From Agromyces sp. ISL-38 (GTDB lineage: Bacteria > Actinomycetota > Actinomycetes > Actinomycetales > Microbacteriaceae): DNA of 64,000 nt. Shown here piece by piece: positions 16,378 through 23,886 of this stretch. Below the pieces are notes generated by a model that was given only the letters and a program-made list of their open reading frames with translations, did no database searches and was not told the origin of the DNA. The position numbers were made by a program, and so were the translations under genes. The stretch is taken from contig NZ_JAGGPF010000014.1 in NCBI RefSeq assembly GCF_018613935.1, positions 1 through 64,000 on the forward strand. Direction: 5' to 3'. Position 1 is the first letter of the stretch, and every line of letters begins with the position of its first letter.

Positions 16378-16988
16378 GGTCGTTCCCCTTCACTGCTCGG
16401 CGCGTCGCCGCGTTCCGCGATATGGACGTCCTCGATGGCAACGTCGACGGAGACCACCCGGATCTGGGTGTGCTGAGCCAGGGCTCTGTAGACCTGGACT
16501 CGAACCTCATCGGCAAGGCCCGGAACGGACTCGCCCCACGCGATGCTCGCGGTGACACGAACGGTGATCGGCGCGTCAACGGTGTCGAGGTCACCGAGGA
16601 GTTCGCACCGGCCCACCAAGATTCCGGTGACCGCGTCGCCCGCGGCTCGGATCAGAGCACGTATCGCCCCCTCAGTGACGGTGACGGTGACGTGAGGGTC
16701 GCTGTGACTGATCGGCACGGATCGACCGGAGCGCATCTCCCGGTGGATATTGGTCATGATTCTTCCGATCCAAGAGTCGGAGAGGGGCGGGAGCGCTGCG
16801 GCGTCCTCGGCGAGCAGGTCACGTGAGAGCGGCCCGAGTCGTTCGAGCGCTTCGAGCGCGTTGAGGCATTCAGGGCACGTCTCGATGCTCTCGTCGTATG
16901 GTGTGCGGTCACGAGAGAGGTAGTCGCTCAACTCATCGAGGCTCTTCTCGCAGTCCAGCTGCGTCCTGGTCAGGTCGTTCACCGCCAT
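16374..16988 (-). CDS. Asp23/Gls24 protein with N-terminal Cys-motif (anti-sigma-like) domain
   Basis: Predicted 204-residue protein in two parts. Residues 1-75 carry C13 and a C38-P-E-C41 pair in a helical segment (DELSDYLSRDR then CPECLNALEALERL). This is the layout of zinc-finger anti-sigma domains, although the usual His four residues before the first Cys of the pair is Ser here. Residues about 90-200 are an Asp23-like domain (TVTEGAIRALIRAAGDAV, then ITVRVTASIAWGESVPGLADEVR). It overlaps the 3' end of the ECF sigma gene by 10 bases, the usual place for an anti-sigma factor. An anti-sigma role is inference. Confidence 0.72.
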   Translation of the reverse strand: MAVNDLTRTQLDCEKSLDELSDYLSRDRTPYDESIETCPECLNALEALERLGPLSRDLLAEDAAALPPLSDSWIGRIMTNIHREMRSGRSVPISHSDPHVTVTVTEGAIRALIRAAGDAVTGILVGRCELLGDLDTVDAPITVRVTASIAWGESVPGLADEVRVQVYRALAQHTQIRVVSVDVAIEDVHIAERGDAPSSEGERP

Positions 16989-17566
16989 GCCTCCATATCG
17001 GCCCCGACGCTGGCGCGGGCCCGGGCGAGCTTTCCCCGCACACTCGCGGGGCTGATGGCCAGCTCTTCGGCGATCTCGCGGTAGCTGAGCTCGGCCACTT
17101 CGCGGAGGAGCCAGCATTGACGTTGATCGTCTGGGAGTCTGTCAAGAGCCGCTGACAATGCGCTGAACTGAGCATTCCGCACAGCGACCTGCTCGGGTTG
17201 CCGACTATCCGTGGAGGATAGTGTCGCAAGCGGCAGTGGTACGTCGGCCCGCCGTCGGCGGAGGTGGGTGAATGCCTGCCGGCTCACGATCCGCATCAGC
17301 CAAGCACGTACCGCCGCACCGTCGCGGATGTCAGGCAGCCGCTGCCATGCCAGGAAGAACGAGTCTTGGACGACATCGTCAGCCTCCGCGGGTGATCCGA
17401 CGATGCGGGCGGCGTACGCGCGCATGATCGGGGCGTAACGGCGGATCAGGGTTTCGAACGCGAGGCTGTCCCCATCGATCGCGCGCGCGACCAAGATCAC
17501 GTCTCCGGCCGCCGTGAGCGACTGCGGCGAGGTCTTCCCGGTTCGTGCTCGCATGGCAACGATCAT
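16979..17566 (-). CDS. ECF-family RNA polymerase sigma factor
   Basis: Predicted 195-residue sigma-70 family factor without region 1 or 3. Region 2 spans LIRRYAPIMRAYAARIVG and ADDVVQDSFFLAWQRLPDI. Region 4 spans LDRLPDDQRQCWLLREV and LSYREIAEELAISPASVRGK. It would direct polymerase to envelope or stress promoters. It heads a unit with two Asp23-like genes and is divergent from the main Asp23/AmaP operon, its most likely target. The start is uncertain: ATG 17566 or ATG 17554, neither with a good ribosome site. Confidence 0.88.
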   Translation of the reverse strand: MIVAMRARTGKTSPQSLTAAGDVILVARAIDGDSLAFETLIRRYAPIMRAYAARIVGSPAEADDVVQDSFFLAWQRLPDIRDGAAVRAWLMRIVSRQAFTHLRRRRADVPLPLATLSSTDSRQPEQVAVRNAQFSALSAALDRLPDDQRQCWLLREVAELSYREIAEELAISPASVRGKLARARASVGADMEAWR

Positions 17567-17694
17567 CTTGAAGATAGTTTGTGACGAACTCGACTTCGAA
17601 TGCGTCTTAAGTCTAGAGCGACACAACCGCTCCGATGTGGTCGCCGATACCGGTTCGACCTCATCTCACGATCGAACGCGCGAGGAGTCACCTC

Positions 17695-18189
17695 ATGGCC
17701 AGCGAAGAATTCTCCACCACACCCACCACCCCCGCCGGCCCGGCTGCGGCGACATCCCCCCTCGGTGCACCGCGCGTCGACCGCAGCACGAAGATGCCTG
17801 CGTCGGCCTCGGTTCCCAGCGCTGGCAAGACCACCATCGCAGACAGCGTCGTAGCGAAGATCGCCGGCATCGCCGCCCGTGATGTGCCGGGTGTGTACGC
17901 ACTGGGCGGTGGAGGGGCGCGCGCCCTCGGCGCCCTCCGCGATGCCATGAACGTCGGCGACCTCTCGCAGGGCGTGAAGGTCGAGGTCGGCGAGACCCAG
18001 GCCGCGGCGGACATCACCATCGTCGTCGAGTACCCGATGCCGATCCAGGATGTCGCCGGCGGGGTCCGCGCTGCCGTTACCGGTGCGATCACCTTGCTCG
18101 TCGGCCTCGAAGTCGTCGAGGTCAATGTGGATGTCAATGACGTCCACGTTCCCGGCGCCGACGTGGACGAAGAATCGCGCGTGTCATGA
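17695..18189 (+). CDS. Asp23/Gls24 family envelope stress protein
   Basis: Predicted 164-residue cytosolic protein. A disordered Thr/Pro/Ala-rich lead of about 45 residues precedes a canonical Asp23 domain: IADSVVAKIAGIAARDVPGVYALG, VKVEVGETQAAADITIVVEYP and the closing VEVNVDVNDVHVP. In Staphylococcus, Asp23 forms a membrane-associated shell tethered by AmaP. A GAGGAG site lies 8 bases before ATG 17695. It is the first gene of a tightly packed five- or six-gene operon and overlaps the next gene by four bases. Confidence 0.93.
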   Translation: MASEEFSTTPTTPAGPAAATSPLGAPRVDRSTKMPASASVPSAGKTTIADSVVAKIAGIAARDVPGVYALGGGGARALGALRDAMNVGDLSQGVKVEVGETQAAADITIVVEYPMPIQDVAGGVRAAVTGAITLLVGLEVVEVNVDVNDVHVPGADVDEESRVS

Positions 18190-18374
18190 GCAACACCCTC
18201 GCTGGCATCCTCATCGGTACCGTCTTGGCCGTGAGCATCATCCTGTTCGGGTTCTGGGGGTTCCTGCTTGTGGCGCTGTTCATGGCCATCGGGGCCCTCG
18301 TGGGCCGTATTGCCGACGGCAAGCTCGACCTACGTGGACTCGCGAATGCGTTCAGCGGAAAGCGAACCTCGTAA
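18186..18374 (+). CDS. DUF2273-like small membrane protein
   Basis: Predicted 62-residue protein. Two membrane segments nearly abut: GILIGTVLAVSIILFGFWGF and LLVALFMAIGALVGRI. A short basic tail (DGKLDLRGLANAFSGKR) follows. This matches DUF2273 proteins that accompany Asp23 and AmaP in Gram-positive bacteria. It starts in the Asp23 stop codon (ATGA) and ends directly before the next ATG with no spacer, so the operon is translationally coupled. Confidence 0.85.
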   Translation: MSNTLAGILIGTVLAVSIILFGFWGFLLVALFMAIGALVGRIADGKLDLRGLANAFSGKRTS

Positions 18375-18770
18375 ATGCATGGGGCGGTAGAAGGCTCACG
18401 TGGTGGCGGCACACATGCGGCCACCACCTCCGCCCCTGTACACCCTGGCCGCATCACGGTGACGGAGCGCGCGTTGACCCGGGCTGCCGAAGCGATCGCT
18501 GCCGACACACTCGGCGTGGGTCGGAAAGACCTGAGCGTGTCGCTCGCCGGGGCGCGCGGCGGGCTCGCCCTGCAGGTGGAGACACTGCTCAGTGTTCCCG
18601 ATCTGGACGATGACGCCGCCGTGGACGCGGCCGGCTCGATTCTCGATCGTCTCGCTTCGGCGCAGGCCACGATCCGCGACCGCGCGGCAGAGGTCCTGGG
18701 GCGCGACGTGGTTCGGGTGAACATTCGCATTTCTGGCGCGCAAGTCAACGAACGGAGGCGTGTCCGGTGA
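18375..18770 (+). CDS. Asp23-related protein
   Basis: Predicted 131-residue soluble protein. GRITVTERALTRAAEAIAADTLGV resembles the first helix of Asp23 domains. The strand-helix-strand body (LALQVETLLSVPDL, AGSILDRLASAQATIRDRAAEVLG, VRVNIRISG) matches the fold. It is shorter than the first Asp23 and lacks the VPGV turn. ATG 18375 begins at the base after the previous stop. It shares a GTGA overlap with the following gene. Confidence 0.72.
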   Translation: MHGAVEGSRGGGTHAATTSAPVHPGRITVTERALTRAAEAIAADTLGVGRKDLSVSLAGARGGLALQVETLLSVPDLDDDAAVDAAGSILDRLASAQATIRDRAAEVLGRDVVRVNIRISGAQVNERRRVR

Positions 18771-19345
18771 GTTCCCCTCCCTACCGGCGCATCGTGCGTC
18801 GTGAAACTCATTCGCCACGCACCGCGGCGGTTCTCGTTGTCGTCACGATCCTCATTCTGGGGCTGCTCTACGCTGGCACTGAGATTGTGCTCGACCTCTT
18901 GGGGCAACCGGCGCTGCTCGTGGCGCCGGCCGACGTAGGTGACTGGATCGCCGAGCTTCCGCAGCTTCAGCCGGCAGCGGCAATCATCGCGGGCGGCGTC
19001 GCCATCGCGATCATCGGGCTCGTCCTGGTGATCTTGAGCCTCGCCCCGGGCCGGTTGGCGAAACACGAGATGCGCTGGGAGGACCGCGCCATCGTCGTCG
19101 ACAACGACGTCATCGCCGCCGCCCTCGCCAGCCGGATCTGCGACGAGACCGGCCTCGCTCGCGAGCAAGTCACTGTGGGCGTCTCCCACCGGACCGTCCG
19201 GGTCGACATCGCACCCGGTGCTGGACTCCCCGTCGACGAGGGCCCCGTTCGCGGAATCATCGAGGCCGAGATCGACGCGTATGAACTCGCGCCGCGCGTG
19301 ACCAAGAAGGTTCACATCGATCGTCGCCAGATCGTCGCACCATGA
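18767..19345 (+). CDS. DUF6286 membrane protein of the Asp23 operon
   Basis: Predicted 192-residue protein. It has two membrane segments (about 19-45 and 68-92) with an extracytoplasmic loop between, then a cytosolic C-domain (EMRWEDRAIVVDNDVIAAAL onward) of about 90 residues. That layout is the DUF6286 pattern, found next to Asp23 genes in actinobacteria. It starts with GTG in the stop codon of the preceding gene; an ACGGAGG ribosome site supports this. The topology parallels AmaP downstream, so it may be a second membrane anchor. Confidence 0.8.
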   Translation: MSSPPYRRIVRRETHSPRTAAVLVVVTILILGLLYAGTEIVLDLLGQPALLVAPADVGDWIAELPQLQPAAAIIAGGVAIAIIGLVLVILSLAPGRLAKHEMRWEDRAIVVDNDVIAAALASRICDETGLAREQVTVGVSHRTVRVDIAPGAGLPVDEGPVRGIIEAEIDAYELAPRVTKKVHIDRRQIVAP

Positions 19346-19391
19346 TGGATCCCATCCGGCCGACCCGCCAAGCTATCGGAGAGGGGCAGCC

Positions 19392-20012
19392 ATGAACAGC
19401 ACCAACCGCTTCCTCAACCGGATCTGCCTCTTTCTCGTCGGCGTCCTGCTCATCGCACTTGGCGCATCGGTCGCCGCAGTCGTTCTGGTACCTGATCTCG
19501 GCCGAGCCTGGGCAGACGTCGCCGGGGCGGCACGAGCGTGGACGGACCAAGCTGTCGGCGCGACCTTGATCGGCGATTCGACCCTGAGCTGGGTCGCGAT
19601 CGCCGCACTGGCCGTCATCGTCATCATCGTCATACTCCTCCTCGTCGTTGCGCTGACGGGGCTCGGTGGCGGGCGCACCTCGACGGTGCTCCGAACGTCG
19701 TCGCAGGCGGGTACCGGCGAAGCCGGATACATCATCGTGGACTCGGCCTTCGCCTCCGATGCCCTTCGCACCGCACTCGACCGGCGCCCAGATGTGCTGT
19801 TCTCGAGCGTGACGGCACATCGGATTCGCAAGACGGCGGTCATGGAAGTCAGCGTGACTCCCCGACAGAACACCTCACCGCTGGATGTCGCCCACGACGT
19901 CGACAAGCTCCTCAGGAACCTCGCGACCCTGACCGGCAGCACCATCCCCACCTACGTCTCGATCCACTCCGGGCTACGATCGCGACTCGCACACGACAAG
20001 GAACTCGCATGA
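19392..20012 (+). CDS. amaP: AmaP-like alkaline shock response membrane anchor protein
   Basis: Predicted 206-residue protein. It has an N-terminal membrane segment (ICLFLVGVLLIALGASVAAV), a loop, a second very hydrophobic segment (VAIAALAVIVIIVILLLVV), and a cytosolic C-domain with an SVTPRQNTSPLDVAHDVDKL pattern. AmaP of Staphylococcus anchors Asp23 to the membrane, and the two-helix-plus-domain topology agrees. An AGAGGGGCAGCC ribosome site precedes ATG 19392. The end overlaps a 21-codon open frame. Confidence 0.82.
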   Translation: MNSTNRFLNRICLFLVGVLLIALGASVAAVVLVPDLGRAWADVAGAARAWTDQAVGATLIGDSTLSWVAIAALAVIVIIVILLLVVALTGLGGGRTSTVLRTSSQAGTGEAGYIIVDSAFASDALRTALDRRPDVLFSSVTAHRIRKTAVMEVSVTPRQNTSPLDVAHDVDKLLRNLATLTGSTIPTYVSIHSGLRSRLAHDKELA

Positions 20013-20074
20013 CCGAACGCCCGACGCCAGCGGGGTCCCAGACCTTGGTTTCTGACGCCGGTGCGGCTTACTGA
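20009..20074 (+). CDS. Possible 21-residue peptide at the end of the Asp23 operon
   Basis: ATG 20009 lies in the amaP stop codon (ATGA), the same coupling used by most genes of this operon. It opens a 21-codon frame starting MTERPTPAGSQ and ending GAAY. There is no membrane segment or recognised motif. It may be a real small protein or the 5' remnant of a longer lost gene. Support rests only on position and coupling. Confidence 0.35.
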   Translation: MTERPTPAGSQTLVSDAGAAY

Positions 20075-20075
20075 G

Positions 20076-20504
20076 CTAACCCCGCCCATACTTGCCCGGG
20101 AGGAGCTCACTGATCGGGCGCTTCGTTCGCCGCCCATCGTCGTCGTGCATCAGCACGCTGGCGTGGGGTGCGTAATCGGAGATGAGCTCGCGGCACATTC
20201 CGCACGGAGGCAGCACGGTGATCCGCCCGTCGGTGTGATGGAAGACGGCGACGATCGTGTCGATGTCGGCGCTGCCATGCTCGGTCACCGCGCGACCGAG
20301 CGCCACGGCTTCTGCGCAGACCGCGATCCGGCCGACGTACGCCTCGAGGTGCACTCCTGAGACGACCGTTCCATCGCGGAGCCGCAAGGCTGCGCCCACC
20401 TCGTGCCAATCGGGAACGAATCGTGAGGCGATCGCGAGCTTCGCGGCCTCGATCAACGCCTCGTCCTCACTGGAGAGGTCGCTCGGTTCGCTCGTTGCCG
20501 ACAT
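20076..20504 (-). CDS. Cytidine/blasticidin deaminase-like zinc hydrolase
   Basis: Predicted 142-residue member of the CDA fold. Zinc and catalytic residues are visible as CAEAVALG (Cys ligand and catalytic Glu) and PPCGMCREL (two Cys ligands). The N-terminal AGLREGDT-type strand of CDA appears as VGAALRLRDGTVVSGVHLEA. It would deaminate cytidine, deoxycytidine or an analogue. ATG 20504 is preferred over the ATG at 20531 because an AAGGCGGA stretch precedes it. It is convergent with the Asp23 operon and ends two bases after the 21-codon frame. Confidence 0.85.
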   Translation of the reverse strand: MSATSEPSDLSSEDEALIEAAKLAIASRFVPDWHEVGAALRLRDGTVVSGVHLEAYVGRIAVCAEAVALGRAVTEHGSADIDTIVAVFHHTDGRITVLPPCGMCRELISDYAPHASVLMHDDDGRRTKRPISELLPGKYGRG

Positions 20505-20805
20505 CGTGTCCGCCTTCGTCTGCAGGTGCATCCATCATCCCTGCATCCGCGGTAATGGCGCTGGTACTGCATGGCCAGTAGGTGGAGGTGAGGATGCTTC
20601 ACACTGACGGCGCCGGGGCAGGTACCGCGCTCGTTGCGGGCCCGCGCACCCCGACGAGTAGAGGTGAGCGACGCCGCCGGTTCTCATCGCAGGAGCTGTC
20701 AAGGCCCTAGGGGCTGTCGAGACGGGATGCTATTCTGCGCCTGCATCGGCTCCCCTGGACCCTGGGAACCCGCGAGCCCGAACACGTTCGATCGCAGGGA
20801 AAATC
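20505..20805. other. Intergenic stretch, promoter region only
   Basis: No protein frame here has convincing coding character. It must hold the promoters of the leftward deaminase gene and of the rightward hypothetical gene. TATTCT at 20731-20736 is the best -10 candidate for the latter, with no good -35. A CCCTAGGG palindrome near 20704-20711 is the only other symmetry noticed. Confidence 0.4.
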
Positions 20806-21165
20806 ATGGAACGAATCCACTACGGAAGCCACGTCTTCTACACCGGAACCGAGATCGCCGGCGCCGTGCTCGACTATGCGGGATTGCTTGCCGCCTCCGG
20901 CAGGTTCGCGACCATCGACATGCCGATCGTCGATGCCGATGGCGGGCCGGCGAAGGCCCGGCTGCTCCTCGGCCCGTCGATGCCCATTGCGAGCGAGTCG
21001 ATGCCCGACGACGGTGCGGAGTTCCGCGACGAGGGCGCTTTGGAGACCCTCCGCGGCGCCGCCCGGCAGCTGGCCGCTCCGAGGATGCGGACGGCGGCCC
21101 CCGCGGGGATGGATCCTCGGAAGACGTCGATGATCGACGATTGGCTCGAGCTCGACTCGTACTGA
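20806..21165 (+). CDS. Hypothetical protein
   Basis: Predicted 119-residue acidic cytosolic protein without a recognised domain. It starts MERIHYGSHVFYTGTEIAGA and has a central strand-rich part (FATIDMPIVDADGGPAKARLLLG) and a C-terminal DDWLELDSY. The compact beta-like opening and codon use typical of the window support it as a gene. It lies alone between a deaminase and the ANTAR pair, convergent with the latter. No function is proposed. Confidence 0.6.
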   Translation: MERIHYGSHVFYTGTEIAGAVLDYAGLLAASGRFATIDMPIVDADGGPAKARLLLGPSMPIASESMPDDGAEFRDEGALETLRGAARQLAAPRMRTAAPAGMDPRKTSMIDDWLELDSY

Positions 21166-21197
21166 GCGGCCCGCCGACGCGTACTGGGCGGCGCCGC

Positions 21198-21911
21198 TCA
21201 GATGATGAGGATGCGGTCGACGAGCTGCCGCGCCACCACGGCGAGTGGCAGCTGGTTCGACCGGGCATGGTTGCGCAGCATCGTGAACGCAGCTTCCATC
21301 GACACTCCGTGCGTGTACGCGAGGATGCCCTTCGCCTGCTCGATCGCGACCCTCGAGTTCAGTGCGTTCTGCAGCTGCCCACGAGCCTCGTCGCTCGCCC
21401 TGAGCGTGCGCTCGTGAAGGATGCCGATGGTCGCGACATCCGCGAGCGCCCTCGCAGCCCGCAGGTCGCGGTCGCCCAGGGTGTCACCATCCTGCTGGAA
21501 GAGATTGAGCGCGCCGATCGTCGTCTCGCGCAGCCGCAGGGGAATCGCGTGCACCGCGGTGTATCCGTGTTCGCGGGCCGCCGTGCGGAACGGCTCCCAA
21601 TCCGGGGGACCCTGCTCGAGGTCGGTGACGGAGATCACCGTGCCGGTGCGGAAACTCTCGATGCACGGCCCGGCCTCTGCGCTCAATTGCATCGTCTCGA
21701 CGAGCCGGCTCTCTTCGCTCGTCGACACGAGCACCTCGAGGTCGCCACCGCCGTCGGAGAGGAGCAACCCGGCCGCTGCGACGTCGAATGTCGATACGCA
21801 CGTGTCCACGAGCGTCTGGAGCAGGTCGACGACGTCGTAGTCGTCGATGAGCGTGTCGGCGAGGGTCGCGAACACGTCGACGAGTCGTTCCTCGCGCGTG
21901 AGCTCGCTCAT
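21198..21911 (-). CDS. GAF-ANTAR domain RNA-binding antiterminator (second of pair)
   Basis: Predicted 237-residue protein. The GAF domain covers about 25-165 (AAAGLLLSDGGGDLEVLVST, GPCIESFRTGTVISV, GALNLFQQDG). The ANTAR domain covers about 175-235 (SRVAIEQAKGILAYTHGVS, then AFTMLRNHARSN). ANTAR domains bind paired RNA hairpins to prevent termination; GAF would sense a small ligand or redox state. The start codon sits in the stop codon of the other GAF-ANTAR gene (ATGA), so the two are made together and may form a heterodimer. Confidence 0.9.
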   Translation of the reverse strand: MSELTREERLVDVFATLADTLIDDYDVVDLLQTLVDTCVSTFDVAAAGLLLSDGGGDLEVLVSTSEESRLVETMQLSAEAGPCIESFRTGTVISVTDLEQGPPDWEPFRTAAREHGYTAVHAIPLRLRETTIGALNLFQQDGDTLGDRDLRAARALADVATIGILHERTLRASDEARGQLQNALNSRVAIEQAKGILAYTHGVSMEAAFTMLRNHARSNQLPLAVVARQLVDRILII

Positions 21912-22621
21912 CGTTCCACCTCGATCGAGTTGTCGTTGAGTTCGAAGGTGAGACGGCGCTCGATCAGGTCTTCGGCGATCTCGCGCATCGAACGGCCGTG
22001 GGAGAACGCCCGGCCCTGGATCAGGAGTTGCGCGTCTTCGGCGGAGATCCCCAATTGGGCGATGACGAACCCTGTGGCCTGATGGATGATCCGGCGCGAG
22101 TTGGGGCCGCTGTCCTCTGAATCGGTCGCGCCCGACTCGCGCAGAGCGCGTCGCAGCACGTGCCGGCTCACGATCGAGGCGAACACCTCGGTGCGCTTCG
22201 CATCCCGCGATCCGAGTTCCATGGGTTGCACGGCGTACAGGTCGAGCGCGCCGATGCGCAGGGGGCCGATGATGAGGGGGAATGCGAACAGCGAGCCGAC
22301 TGGCTGCGCAGACACGGCATCGGAGAACGCCGGCCAGCGAGCCATCGTTGACCGGAGGTCGGGCTCGAGCATCGGCACCCCGCCGGCGAGTGCGTCCCAG
22401 CAGGGGCCCTCGCCGAGATCGAACTGCATCTCGTCGATTCGGGCGGCAACGGCGTCACTCGCGGTGATCGTCTCCGACCCGAGGAAATCGCCGAGGGTGG
22501 AGACGGCCGCGCCCGTGACGGGGATGATGTCGAGGATCGGCGTAGTCAGCGACGAGCTGTCGCCGTCCATCTGTGACAGGGCGTCTGCCGCGGCGGCGAA
22601 GCGATCAGCCATGAGCGCCAC
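21908..22621 (-). CDS. GAF-ANTAR domain RNA-binding antiterminator (first of pair)
   Basis: Predicted 237-residue protein with the same architecture as its neighbour. The GAF-like part has DLGEGPCWDALAGGVPMLEP and LRIGALDLYAVQP. The C-terminal ANTAR has RRIIHQATGFVIAQLGISAEDA, then SMREIAEDLIERRLTF. The ANTAR core is more diverged than in the second gene, so the two probably do not recognise identical RNA. ATG 22621 or 22612 could be the start. It lies first in a two-gene coupled unit with no obvious local RNA target. Confidence 0.88.
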   Translation of the reverse strand: MALMADRFAAAADALSQMDGDSSSLTTPILDIIPVTGAAVSTLGDFLGSETITASDAVAARIDEMQFDLGEGPCWDALAGGVPMLEPDLRSTMARWPAFSDAVSAQPVGSLFAFPLIIGPLRIGALDLYAVQPMELGSRDAKRTEVFASIVSRHVLRRALRESGATDSEDSGPNSRRIIHQATGFVIAQLGISAEDAQLLIQGRAFSHGRSMREIAEDLIERRLTFELNDNSIEVER

Positions 22622-22749
22622 CGATCCTGATCTCAGTGATGCGCGAGGACATGGTCACGTCGCGATCGTCCATACGGAAGACGTTACTCCGCGGATCGGC
22701 CGGGAAACCGGCAGGTTACCGCGAATCCCCGGGTTTGATGCACGCGCAC

Positions 22750-23886
22750 TCAGACGAATGCGAGGGAGCCGTCAGGGCGGAGCGGTACGCGTCGATCCCA
22801 GCGGACGTAGTCGTCGGTGGCCAGTGCTTCCTCATCGATTTCGACACCCCAACCGGGGCGATCGGGTCGCAGGTCCAGGTGACCGTCGACGGGCACGTAC
22901 GGGTCGGGGCACCACCTGGTCGGGTCGGGCTTGTACTCGAGCAGGGCGAAGTTGCTGCACGCCGCTGCGAAATGCACGTTGTGCGCGGTCGCCAAAGGGC
23001 CCATGGGGTTGTGCGGCGAGACCGTGACGAAGTGGGCCTCGGCGATCGTCGCGATCCTGCGCATCTGGGAGAGGCCTCCGACCACGCAGATGTCGGGTTG
23101 CACGATGTCGGCTCCGCCGGCGGCAAGGAGCGCCAGAAACTCGTTCGGCGAGTACAGGCTCTCTCCAGTGGCGAGCGGCACCGTCAACTGGGATCGCAAG
23201 CGCGACCACGCGGGAACGTGCTCAGGGCGGATCGGCTCCTCGATGAACAGCGGATCCCACGGAGCGAGGGCGTTTCCGAGCTGAATCGCCTTGATCGGCT
23301 CGAAGATCTTCGCGTGCGCGTCGAAGGCGAAGTCCCACGCGTTGTTGCAGGTCTCGCGGACGGCGCGGAAGTAGTCGGCCGACTCCCGCACCACGTCACC
23401 CCAGCGCCGCGTGTGGAGGTCGCCGCGATACGGGTGCAGCTTGAACGTCGTGAAACCGTTCGACTCGTGGAGTTCGTCGGTGAGGTCGCGACACTCCAGG
23501 GGATCGGGCGCGGCGTACAGTCCGCAGTAGAGAGGGACGCGGTCACGTACGGCACCGCCGAGCAACGCGTAGACGGGAACGCCGAGCGCCTTGGCGGCGA
23601 TATCCCAGAGGGCGTGGTCGACGGCGGCGATCGCCGCCAGACCGATCGCGCCCTGAGGGAAGCGCATCGTTCGCAGAAGCAGCTGGTTCAGGTACTCGAC
23701 GCGCGTCGGATCCTTGCCCACGAGGAAGTCGAAGAGGTAGTCGAGGTAGGGGACCAGGGCGTGGTCGGGGCCGTGATTGTACGCCTCGCCCCATCCGTCG
23801 ATCCCCTCATCGGTGCGAACGCGCACGAGGAGACGCGGCCGGTCGCCGACGCGCTGCATGTAGGTGGAGAGCCCGACGATCCTCAT
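22750..23886 (-). CDS. Enolase-superfamily acid-sugar dehydratase (galactonate dehydratase-like)
   Basis: Predicted 378-residue member of the mandelate racemase/muconate lactonising family. The capping domain opens MRIVGLSTYMQRVGDRPRLL. Barrel residues seen are FKLHPYRG (Lys), DAHAKIF (Asp ligand), FIEEPIRPE (Glu ligand), LATGES (Glu ligand), QPDICVVGG (Asp) and SPHNPMG (His). The D...E...E metal triad with the late His-Asp pair fits sugar-acid dehydratases such as galactonate dehydratase. It would yield a 2-keto-3-deoxy sugar acid. ATG 23886 overlaps the stop of the upstream DHDPS-family gene. Substrate not determined. Confidence 0.85.
   Translation of the reverse strand: MRIVGLSTYMQRVGDRPRLLVRVRTDEGIDGWGEAYNHGPDHALVPYLDYLFDFLVGKDPTRVEYLNQLLLRTMRFPQGAIGLAAIAAVDHALWDIAAKALGVPVYALLGGAVRDRVPLYCGLYAAPDPLECRDLTDELHESNGFTTFKLHPYRGDLHTRRWGDVVRESADYFRAVRETCNNAWDFAFDAHAKIFEPIKAIQLGNALAPWDPLFIEEPIRPEHVPAWSRLRSQLTVPLATGESLYSPNEFLALLAAGGADIVQPDICVVGGLSQMRRIATIAEAHFVTVSPHNPMGPLATAHNVHFAAACSNFALLEYKPDPTRWCPDPYVPVDGHLDLRPDRPGWGVEIDEEALATDDYVRWDRRVPLRPDGSLAFV

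Noticed and set aside
17580-17620. ECF-type promoter (GAAC...CGTC) before the Asp23 operon
   Set aside because: GAAC and CGTC are present, but the spacing of 13 bases is shorter than the usual 15-17, so it is not listed as a feature.
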